64,000 nucleotides of DNA. Origin: Pseudomonas rhizophila (lineage in GTDB: Bacteria; Pseudomonadota; Gammaproteobacteria; Pseudomonadales; Pseudomonadaceae). A program made the position numbers and the translations under genes. Positions 57,605 to 64,000 of the stretch are shown here, in pieces. Location of the stretch: positions 390,232 through 454,231 of the forward strand of contig NZ_CP024081.1 in NCBI RefSeq assembly GCF_003033885.1, in the 5' to 3' direction. Within the stretch, counting starts at the first letter, position 1. Each line of letters starts with the position of its first letter. The notes beneath the pieces are model-generated. The model did not search any database. It had not been told where the DNA came from and saw only the letters and a list, made by a program, of their open reading frames with translations.

Positions 57605-59551
57605 ATGTCCTTGTTCAAACAGCTGTTGATCGCTATCTGTCTGTTCCTGGTGGTTGCCTTCAGCGGCAGCTTCATGGTCAGTCTGGAAAGCTCGCGGGCC
57701 CAGTACGTCAACCAGTTGCGCTCCCACGCCCAGGACGCGGCCACGGCGCTGGCGCTGTCCCTGACGCCGAACATCGACGACCCGGCGATGGTGGAGCTGA
57801 TGGTCAGTTCGATTTTCGACAGCGGCTATTACGCAACCATCCGTGTGGTCGATGTCGCCACCGACCAAACCCTCGTCGAGCGTACCGGCACGCCCGACGC
57901 CGGCAACGTGCCGCAATGGTTCATCAAGCTCATCGGCCTGGAGCCGGCCGGTGGCGATGCGATTGTTAGCCGTGGCTGGGAACAGGCGGCGCGGGTCGAA
58001 GTGGTCAGCCACCCGATGTTCGCCCTCGCCAAGCTGTGGCAGAGCGCATTGGGCAGCCTGGGCTGGCTGCTGCTGTGCGGCGCGGTGAGCGCGGTGCTGG
58101 GGGCCTTGCTGCTGCGTCGTCAGCTCAAGCCGCTGGATTACATGGTGCACCAGTCCCATGCCATCGCCCGTCGCGAGTTCCTGAGCCTGCCGGAGTTGCC
58201 GCGTACCCCGGAACTGCGCCGGGTGGTGCAGGCGATGAACCAGATGGTCGAGAAGCTCAAGGCGCTGTTTCAGGAGCAGGCCGAGCGTAGCGAAAAACTG
58301 CGGGTCGAGTCTTATCAGGACAATCTCACGGGCCTGGCCAACCGGCGGTATTTCGAAATGCAGCTCCACGCCCGGGTGAGCAACCCCGAGCAGGCCAGTT
58401 CCGGTTATCTGCTGTTGCTGCGGGTCAAGGACCTGGCCGGGTTGAACCAGCGGCTGGGCGGGCAGCGCACCGACCAGTTGCTCAAGGCCGTGGGCGAACA
58501 ATTACAGCGTGAATGCGCCCGCTACCCTGAAACCCACAACATGGTGACGCGCATCCGCGGTGGGGAGTTCGCCGTGCTGGCGCCGGGGCTGGTGCGCGAG
58601 GAAGCGCTGCAACTGGCGCAGAACCTCGAAAGCGCCTTGGCCAGCCTGCATGCCACCGGTGCGACCGATGTGGCTTCGGTGGCCTCCATCGGACTGGCTC
58701 CATTCGTCCATGGCGACTCGCCGCAAGCCGTGCTCCAGCTCGGCGACCAGGCCCTTGCCCAGGCCGAAAGCCAGGGCGAACCGGGTTGGGCCTGCCTGGA
58801 CCACAGCGCCTCGGCCAGCGTCGGTGACGATCATCATGCCTGGCACAATCTGCTCGACCAGGCCTTGAGCAATCAGCGCTTCGAGCTGTACTTCCAGCCG
58901 GTGGTGGCCGCCCAGGACACCCAGGTGGTGCTGCATTACAAAGTGCTGTCACGGCTGCTGGACGAGCAGGGCCAGACCATCCCCGCCGGGCGTTTTCTGC
59001 CATGGCTGGAGCGCTTCGGTTGGACCGCGCGTCTGGATCGTTTGATGCTCGAACAGGTGCTCAAGCAAATGGCCGGGCATGACCAGTCCCTGGCGTTGAA
59101 CCTGTCTTCGGCGACGTTGGCCGATCCGCAGGCGCTGAACAAGGTCTTTGAGATCCTGCGGGCGCATTCCAACCTTGGGCCGCGCTTGACCCTGGAGATT
59201 GGTGAAGAGCAACTGCCGGAGCAAGCGGTGCTGGAGGAGTTGACTCGGCACCTGCGTGAGCTTGGTTTCTCCCTGAGCCTGCAGCGTTTTGGTGGGCGGT
59301 TCAGCATGATTGGCAACTTGTCGCGGTTGGGGTTGGCTTATCTGAAGATCGATGGCAGCTATATCCGTGCCATTGATCAGGAGAGTGACAAGCGCCTGTT
59401 TATTGAAGCGATCCAGCGTGCTACTCACAGTATTGACTTGCCGTTGATTGCCGAGCGGGTTGAGACGGAGGGGGAGTTGGCGGTGATTCGGGAGATGGGG
59501 TTGTTTGGGGTGCAGGGGCAGTTGGTTGGGGAGCCTCGGCGTTGGGGGTGA
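57605..59551 (+). CDS. lapD: c-di-GMP receptor LapD
   Basis: A 648-residue inner-membrane protein: helix 1 (about 5-25), a periplasmic LapD/MoxY domain to ~150, helix 2, HAMP, then inactive GGDEF (R318-G-G-E-F322) and inactive EAL (K446-V-L448). Both enzyme motifs are degenerate as expected for a receptor. Binding c-di-GMP to the EAL domain frees the periplasmic domain to capture LapG, so LapA stays on the cell surface. GGAGC precedes the ATG. The last ~270 bases shift to G/T-ending codons just before repeat copy B. Confidence 0.97.
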   Translation: MSLFKQLLIAICLFLVVAFSGSFMVSLESSRAQYVNQLRSHAQDAATALALSLTPNIDDPAMVELMVSSIFDSGYYATIRVVDVATDQTLVERTGTPDAGNVPQWFIKLIGLEPAGGDAIVSRGWEQAARVEVVSHPMFALAKLWQSALGSLGWLLLCGAVSAVLGALLLRRQLKPLDYMVHQSHAIARREFLSLPELPRTPELRRVVQAMNQMVEKLKALFQEQAERSEKLRVESYQDNLTGLANRRYFEMQLHARVSNPEQASSGYLLLLRVKDLAGLNQRLGGQRTDQLLKAVGEQLQRECARYPETHNMVTRIRGGEFAVLAPGLVREEALQLAQNLESALASLHATGATDVASVASIGLAPFVHGDSPQAVLQLGDQALAQAESQGEPGWACLDHSASASVGDDHHAWHNLLDQALSNQRFELYFQPVVAAQDTQVVLHYKVLSRLLDEQGQTIPAGRFLPWLERFGWTARLDRLMLEQVLKQMAGHDQSLALNLSSATLADPQALNKVFEILRAHSNLGPRLTLEIGEEQLPEQAVLEELTRHLRELGFSLSLQRFGGRFSMIGNLSRLGLAYLKIDGSYIRAIDQESDKRLFIEAIQRATHSIDLPLIAERVETEGELAVIREMGLFGVQGQLVGEPRRWG

Positions 59552-59567
59552 GGTTTGTTGACCTTAT

Positions 59568-59860
59568 GACCGAGTACATATCCATTGCTGCGGTAACGGC
59601 GGCTTATGGTTCCGCCCTTACGGCGGGTCACTTTTGGCAAACGCCCCAAAAGTAACCAAAAGGTCTTGCCCCACCACTCGGTGCCTCGCCTAGGCTCGGC
59701 ATGCCCGAACGCAGGCATTGCTCCGTGGGCCCGCCGCGAAGGGCCATCCATGGCCCAGCGCGGCTATCCCGGCATCCATGCCGGGATGCCCACTACGCAA
59801 TACCTACGTTCGGCCAGCGTGGTTGACGGGGCCCCAGATCAAAATCAAAAGCGAGGCGGC
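59568..59860 (+). repeat. Dispersed ~300-bp repeat, copy B
   Basis: Nearly the same sequence as copy A (9078-9372) for its whole length and into the following REP, starting GACCGAGTACATATCC. Small differences include CACTTTTGGCAAACGCCCC for CACTTTCGAAAAGCGCG and GGGATGCC for GAGGTGCC, with matching changes in the partner strand of each short palindrome. Confidence 0.87.
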
Positions 59861-59917
59861 CTGACAGCCGGCCTGGCTTTGGCGGGTGTACACCAATCAG
59901 ACTTGTTTGAGCAGAAC

Positions 59918-60205
59918 CTGTGGGAGCAAAGCTTGCTCGCGAGGCGGCCTTATAGCCGGCCTGTCTCTTGCGGCTGTGCATCAATCGGACCTGTTTGAGC
60001 AGGCACTTGTGGGAGCAAAGCTTGCTCGCGAGGCGGCCTTATAGCCGACCTGCTCTTGCGGCTGTGCACCATCAGACCAGTTTAAGCAGGATTTGTGGGA
60101 GCAAAACTTGTTCGCGATGAGGCCGACACATCCAACATCCAACATCTTCATCAACTGAACCACCGCCATCGCGAGCAAGCTTTGCTCCCACAGGATGAAC
60201 GCGGT
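59918..60205. repeat. REP units in direct repeat between copies B and C
   Basis: TGTGGGAGCAAAGCTTGCTCGC at 59919 and 60008 and a diverged unit at 60094, in the same direction and about 88 bases apart, each with GAGGCGGCCTTATAGCC and a TGCGGCTGTGCA stretch. An inverted unit follows at 60168. Confidence 0.85.
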
Positions 60206-60216
60206 CATCAGAAAAC

Positions 60217-60517
60217 AGGTCGGCTGTCAGGCCGCCTCGCCAAGCTTTTGATCTGGGACGCCCCGTTAACCACGCTGGCCGAACGTAGGTATTGCGTAGG
60301 GGGCACCTCGGCATGGATGCCGAGGTAGCCGCGCTGGGCCATGGATGGCCCTTCGCGGCGGCCCCCGGAGCAATGCCTTCGTTCGGGCACACCGAGCCTA
60401 AGCGAGGTGCCGAGTGGTGGGGCAAAGCGTTTTTGGTTACTTTTGGCGCTCTTCCAAAAGTGACCCGCTGTAAGAGCGGAACCGCCAGTAGCCGTTACCG
60501 CAGAAACGGATATACAC
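60217..60517 (-). repeat. Dispersed ~300-bp repeat, copy C (inverted)
   Basis: The reverse complement of copies A and B: CCCCGTTAACCACGCTGGCC, GAACGTAGGTATTGCGTAG, GGGCCATGGATGGCCC and TGACCCGCTGTAAGAGCGGA. With copy B it forms a pair of ~300-bp inverted repeats around a 356-base REP-rich centre. It is more diverged than A and B are from each other. Confidence 0.85.
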
Positions 60518-60575
60518 CCCCTCTAAAAGTCAGGTCCTAGGAGATTTCCTTCGAGTTGTGGCGAACTTGGTGAAC

Positions 60576-60851
60576 TTGTCCGGCGTCTGCCCCGTGGCTA
60601 GTCTGGGTTTGTCACTGAAAAAACGGTGACACCGGCGTGCAAGCCGGTTAGAAAGACGCCCAACAATATCACCAGCCACTTATCGTGCATTCGTGCTCAT
60701 GTTTTATGGCAGCTGTGTGCGGGAGACCTTCGGGTCTGCCGAGGTTTTTGGGCGTTGTCTTACTCGGTCTTGCACACTCGCACATAGCTGCCACCCTTCA
60801 TCGCGTGCAAGCGAGCCAGGGCGGCTCTGAATTGAATAGGAAGCCCAAACC
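60576..60851 (+). promoter_or_regulatory. Promoter and structured 5' leader RNA of the second DUF6124 gene
   Basis: A possible promoter is TTGTCC (60576-60581), a 17-base spacer and TAGTCT (60599-60604). Hairpins follow: GTCAC/GTGAC (60611-60615 with 60626-60630), ACCGGC/GCCGGT (60631-60648), and the long domain closed by 60708-60720 with 60780-60792 (13 pairs), containing AGACC-UUCG-GGUCU. It matches the leader at 9672-9945 in order, spacing and the UUCG hairpin, while the stem sequences differ in a base-pair-preserving way. AGGA precedes the start codon. Confidence 0.7.
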
Positions 60852-61211
60852 ATGTTCAAAGCTACGCCTAACCCTCCACAGCCCTCATCCAAATCCCGAG
60901 TCGAAACCCTGCAAGCAAAAAAACTCGACGAAGCCGCCGAGCGCGCTCTCGACTACTATCTCAAACCCAAACCCGTCGACGAGGCCCAAGCAGGCCAGCT
61001 CTTCATCGTATCCCCGAACATCGACACCGAAACCTTACTGGCCAATGCCTCCGAAGACCTGCTGTCCATCAGCGCCATCGCCGCCGACCTGGCTGATGAC
61101 GTCGACGGCTCGCGCCGCAGCGTGATTCTGGCGATCAGCCGAATGGCCGACGGGGTGCATTTGTTGGTGGAGCGGGCGATGGATCGGCTTGAGGTTCAAA
61201 CGTCGAACTGA
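60852..61211 (+). CDS. DUF6124 family protein (copy 2)
   Basis: A 119-residue paralogue of the protein at 9946. It has the same MFKATPNPP start, KKLDEAAERALDYYL, then DTETLLANASEDLL, GSRRSVILAISRM and a helical C-terminus. The N-terminal third and the DTETLLAN block are conserved between the copies, the linker and the tail are not. No signal, membrane segment or catalytic motif. Lies between lapD and lapA but on the strand opposite lapA; nothing links it to attachment. Confidence 0.8.
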   Translation: MFKATPNPPQPSSKSRVETLQAKKLDEAAERALDYYLKPKPVDEAQAGQLFIVSPNIDTETLLANASEDLLSISAIAADLADDVDGSRRSVILAISRMADGVHLLVERAMDRLEVQTSN

Positions 61212-61237
61212 CAGGCCTGTGGCGGATTGAAGATGGC

Positions 61238-61469
61238 CATCGCGAGCAGGCTCGCTCCCACAAGAGGCCTGTTGGCGAATGGAAAATTGCGCCCTGACAC
61301 AAATCCAATTGTGGGAGCGGGCTTGCTCGCGAAGGCGTCGGCACATCCAACATCATCGCAAACTGACCCACCGCTTTCGCGAGCAAGCCCGCTCCCACAT
61401 AAGAACTGCGTGACGGCAATATCTGCGACTTGCCCCATCCCCCTGTGGGAGCGAGCCTGCTCGCGATGA
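61238..61469. repeat. REP cluster
   Basis: Four alternating units: CATCGCGAGCAGGCTCGCTCC (61238), TGTGGGAGCGGGCTTGCTCGCG (61310), the inverse at 61375 and TGTGGGAGCGAGCCTGCTCGCG at 61445, between two convergent genes. Confidence 0.88.
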
Positions 61470-61497
61470 GGGCAGCCCCGACACCGATGAACCAGGC

Positions 61498-61836
61498 TTA
61501 GATCAACCCCTTCTCATCATCATCGATCAACCGGCTCAACCCGCCCAAGGCTTCCCGGGCCTGGTTGCGGTCCATTAGCTTGGCCTGGGCCGCGGGGGGC
61601 AGGTCGGTGACGCGGATGACGCCTTTGCTGGTCAGCACTTGGATCAAGTCGTCAAGGACCCGGATCATTTCCAAGTCGCTCTGCTTGAGCTGCTTGAGGC
61701 TGTTTTCTACCGCCTGGTTGGCGAACCAGTCCTGGATTTCGTGGCTGTCGGCCGGCAGGGTTTCGGTGGCCTCCGCATAAGCGGTGGCTTCCACGCGCAC
61801 CAGCAGGCCTTGTGCATCGCGTTGCACATAAAACAT
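61498..61836 (-). CDS. Conserved hypothetical protein (often labelled tryptophan synthase beta-like)
   Basis: A 112-residue protein conserved in Pseudomonas: MFYVQRDAQGLLVRVEA, LKQLKQSDLEMIRVLDDLIQVL and LMDRNQAREALGGLSRLI. It is helical and soluble, with no catalytic motif. The 'tryptophan synthase beta-like' label used in databases has no visible basis in the sequence. It lies downstream of lapA on the same strand, after a weak hairpin at 61946-61961. Confidence 0.85.
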   Translation of the reverse strand: MFYVQRDAQGLLVRVEATAYAEATETLPADSHEIQDWFANQAVENSLKQLKQSDLEMIRVLDDLIQVLTSKGVIRVTDLPPAAQAKLMDRNQAREALGGLSRLIDDDEKGLI

Positions 61837-61975
61837 CGGGCATCCCTCATGTATGAAGCGGCGTCATGCTGGGCAGCATAGGCCAACTGCGCGCGAGTAT
61901 GGAGGGTGGCGACAAAATCGTCATCCTGGATGCAGCCCGGTACGACCGCCCCTAAGGGCGGCCGTTAAGCCACGG

Positions 61976-64000
61976 TCAGCTGTTGTTGTGATCGACCTTG
62001 ATGGTCGGATCACTGCCGGCGATCAACGAGTTCAGGTTGATGTTCGACCAGTTGTTACCTTCCAGCTTGATCGTCACATCAGGGGTGGCCGCTGCGGCGT
62101 CGCCCGCGTTGAACTTGCCGGAGGTGCTGACCTGCAGCGACGACACGCCATCGACCGTGCTGATCTTCAGGAAGTTGTCGATGGTGCTACCGGTTTCGCC
62201 CTGCAGCAGATCCCGCAGGTCGATCCGGTCACCCTCGCTGGCCTTGAAGTCCTTGATCACGTCGGTGCCGGTGTCGCCGGACTTCCAGACGAAGGTGTCG
62301 CCACCCAGACCACCGATCAGGGTGTCGTTGCCCTGGCCGCCGATCAGCGTGTCGTTGCCTTTGCCGCCGAGCAGGATGTCATTGCCCTTGCCGCCGTTGA
62401 GCAGGTCGTTGCCGCCCTGGCCGAAGATGATGTCATTACCGGCACCGCCCAGCAGTGTGTCATTGCCATCGTTGGCACCGGACACATCGAAAGCGTTGTA
62501 GTGCTCGGTGATGTACTGGTGCACGTTGCTGGTGGTGACTTTGCTGACTTCCACACCGCTCTGCTGGGCCACGAAGGCCTGAATGGACTGATAACCTTCG
62601 CCGGCGATGCCATTGAAGCTCACCAGGTCGCCGAACAGGATGTCGTTGCCGTCTGCCCCGTTGACTGTGTCAGCGCCCGGCAGGGTCGCTTCGGTGTGTC
62701 CGATGATGGAGTCGGCCAGGTTCTTGGGATCGATGTTGGTCTGCGGAGTCTTGTCCGAGTCGTAGTCCTTCAGGTCATCCAGCGTCACGCCTTTGTTCAG
62801 GCCGATGGCTTCCACGCCAGATACCGAACTCAACAGCGCGAAAGCGCTCAGGGAGTTGCTGGTGGTGGTCGAGCCGGTGCTGCTGCCGGTGCCGTCGCGG
62901 TACGACAACTCATAGGTGCCGTCGCCTTGGGCGCGCAATGTGCCCAATTCCTCACTGCTCCAGTAACCGCCCCAGGATTTTTTCCAGGTGAGCAGGGTGA
63001 GATTGCCGGATTCATCGACCTGAACGCGGTGCGTACTGTCGAGCTCGGCGCTGAACGTCTGGCCCAGCTTGTAGTTGGTCGTGGTGATCAGACTGTCGAG
63101 CTTCACGTCGCCATACAAGGTCGGGTTCGTCTGCTCGCCGGACTGATAGTAGGTCGGCTGGCCGTCGGTGATGAAGTACGTCAGGTTCGTCGCGCCGGTG
63201 TTGCTCAGGGCTTCGCTGCTCTTGAACCAGTTGGCCGTGGTCTTGAACACGTCCTCGTAGTTGGTACCGCCGCCGGACACCATCGAATCCAGCACACTTT
63301 TGAGCAGCGCGAGTGCGTTCGGATCCTTGAGGTTGACCGATACGGTTTTATTCACCTGGCTGTCGAAGTCTGCCAGGAAAATGTTCACCGTCCCGGAGTT
63401 GCCGCCCATGCTCTGCTTGAGGGTGTTGAACACCGACGTCAACGAGTCCTTGGCGGCTGTGACGGACGCTGCGCTCATGCTGCCGGAGCTGTCGACCATG
63501 AAGGCGATGTTGTAGTTGACGCCTGGCACGACGGTCAGCCCGCCGATGTCGGCGACCACAATGTCGTTGCCGTCGGTGCCGGTGACGTTGTCACTGCCAG
63601 AGGTGGCCGTGGCGGAGTTGTAGACCGCCGGATGAACCGTGACCGGTATCTGCGCCGTGGTGGTTGCCGAGCCGCCGAGGGCTTCGGTGGAAGTCGAGGT
63701 TACGGTCAGGTTGAACTGGCCGTTGTAGTAGGTCGGTGGCGTCAGGGTCAGGCTGCCCAGATTCCAGCCGGTGACCGAGGCCTCGCCATTGCTGCCCACG
63801 GTCGCCGTGTGGCCGGCACCGTCGCTCAGCACGCTGCCTTCCGGGATCCCGCCGATTTTCACGCTCAGGCTTTCGGAGCCGTCGGTATCGGTCAGCGCCG
63901 TGGTGATCTTCGACAGGTTCACACTGCCGCCTTCGGCGCCTTCGTTGAGCTTGAAGCCGTCGTAGTAGCCTTCACCATTGGTGCCGTGCAGGTCCGAAAC
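61976..64000 (-). CDS. lapA: Giant surface adhesin LapA, C-terminal part
   Basis: The frame is open to the right edge of the window; 674 residues plus stop are visible. In order: the end of an Ig-like/cadherin-type repeat, a von Willebrand A domain with MIDAS motif DSSGSMS, a linker, about six RTX nonapeptides ([23 protein letters not shown]), and a C-terminal secretion region ([16 protein letters not shown] and DRIDLRDLL) recognised by the LapEBC type I exporter. LapA holds cells to surfaces. Its N-terminal retention module, cut by LapG, lies outside the window. Position next to lapG-lapD is as in other P. fluorescens strains. Confidence 0.93.
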   Translation of the reverse strand, partial: VSDLHGTNGEGYYDGFKLNEGAEGGSVNLSKITTALTDTDGSESLSVKIGGIPEGSVLSDGAGHTATVGSNGEASVTGWNLGSLTLTPPTYYNGQFNLTVTSTSTEALGGSATTTAQIPVTVHPAVYNSATATSGSDNVTGTDGNDIVVADIGGLTVVPGVNYNIAFMVDSSGSMSAASVTAAKDSLTSVFNTLKQSMGGNSGTVNIFLADFDSQVNKTVSVNLKDPNALALLKSVLDSMVSGGGTNYEDVFKTTANWFKSSEALSNTGATNLTYFITDGQPTYYQSGEQTNPTLYGDVKLDSLITTTNYKLGQTFSAELDSTHRVQVDESGNLTLLTWKKSWGGYWSSEELGTLRAQGDGTYELSYRDGTGSSTGSTTTSNSLSAFALLSSVSGVEAIGLNKGVTLDDLKDYDSDKTPQTNIDPKNLADSIIGHTEATLPGADTVNGADGNDILFGDLVSFNGIAGEGYQSIQAFVAQQSGVEVSKVTTSNVHQYITEHYNAFDVSGANDGNDTLLGGAGNDIIFGQGGNDLLNGGKGNDILLGGKGNDTLIGGQGNDTLIGGLGGDTFVWKSGDTGTDVIKDFKASEGDRIDLRDLLQGETGSTIDNFLKISTVDGVSSLQVSTSGKFNAGDAAAATPDVTIKLEGNNWSNINLNSLIAGSDPTIKVDHNNS

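Overview
The window is chromosomal DNA of a Pseudomonas, most likely of the P. fluorescens group. The evidence is the high GC content, the many REP palindromes of the GTGGGAGCGAGC...GCTCGCGA type between genes, the Pseudomonas-type 5S/23S rRNA remnants, and gene blocks whose content I recognise from that genus: waaA-tolC-thiC-nudF-yqiB-cpdA, desA-GGDEF/EAL-sbp-cysTWA, lapG-lapD-lapA and mgoBCAD. Most genes are ordinary. The unusual material sits in the spaces between blocks.

Layout. 0-9 kb: end of waaA, a TolC-family outer membrane protein, a TPP riboswitch with thiC and the HMP transporter cytX, a DUF3298 lipoprotein, then nudF-yqiB-cpdA. 9-11.5 kb: an accessory scar with a dispersed repeat, REPs, a DUF6124 gene behind a structured leader, a fragment of an IS3-family transposase joined directly to the last ~70 nt of 23S rRNA, and two tandem 5S genes without 16S or the rest of 23S. 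11.5-20.4 kb: a small membrane protein, a YdgA-like protein and the complete pgaABCD exopolysaccharide operon. 20.7-30 kb: a Raf-kinase-inhibitor-like protein, an MFS transporter, a LysR/quinone oxidoreductase divergent pair, a lipoprotein, the desA desaturase and a PAS-GGDEF-EAL protein. 30-34.3 kb: sulfate uptake (YezD-like protein, sbp, cysTWA). 34.6-38.7 kb: a three-gene flavoprotein dehydrogenase operon whose GMC subunit ends in a domain resembling LecA (PA-IL). 38.8-48.8 kb: Mpo1-like protein and Crp/Fnr regulator, AraC regulator and fatty acid desaturase, a FecI-FecR-TonB receptor iron cell-surface signalling set, and an amino-acid-type chemoreceptor. 48.8-49.7 kb: a tandem REP array with a 134-bp period. 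49.7-55.3 kb: mgoBCAD (pvf), a small biosynthetic operon for a diffusible signal. 56-64 kb: a GntR regulator, lapG and lapD, a repeat-rich spacer with a second DUF6124 gene and leader, and the C-terminal part of the giant adhesin lapA, which runs off the window.

How the genes work together: several blocks serve surface attachment. PgaABCD makes and exports poly-GlcNAc. LapD senses c-di-GMP and holds the protease LapG away from LapA. The PAS-GGDEF-EAL protein makes or degrades c-di-GMP. mgoBCAD makes a Gac-controlled signal, and Rsm-like GGA motifs overlap the ribosome binding sites of mgoB and pgaA.

The best candidates for something undescribed are: (1) a covarying structured 5' leader shared by two DUF6124 paralogues 51 kb apart, each next to copies of a dispersed ~300-bp repeat; (2) the GMC dehydrogenase with a lectin-like tail and its mono-haem partner; (3) the rRNA operon scar. 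All calls rest on reading the sequence and on family knowledge. No database search was run.
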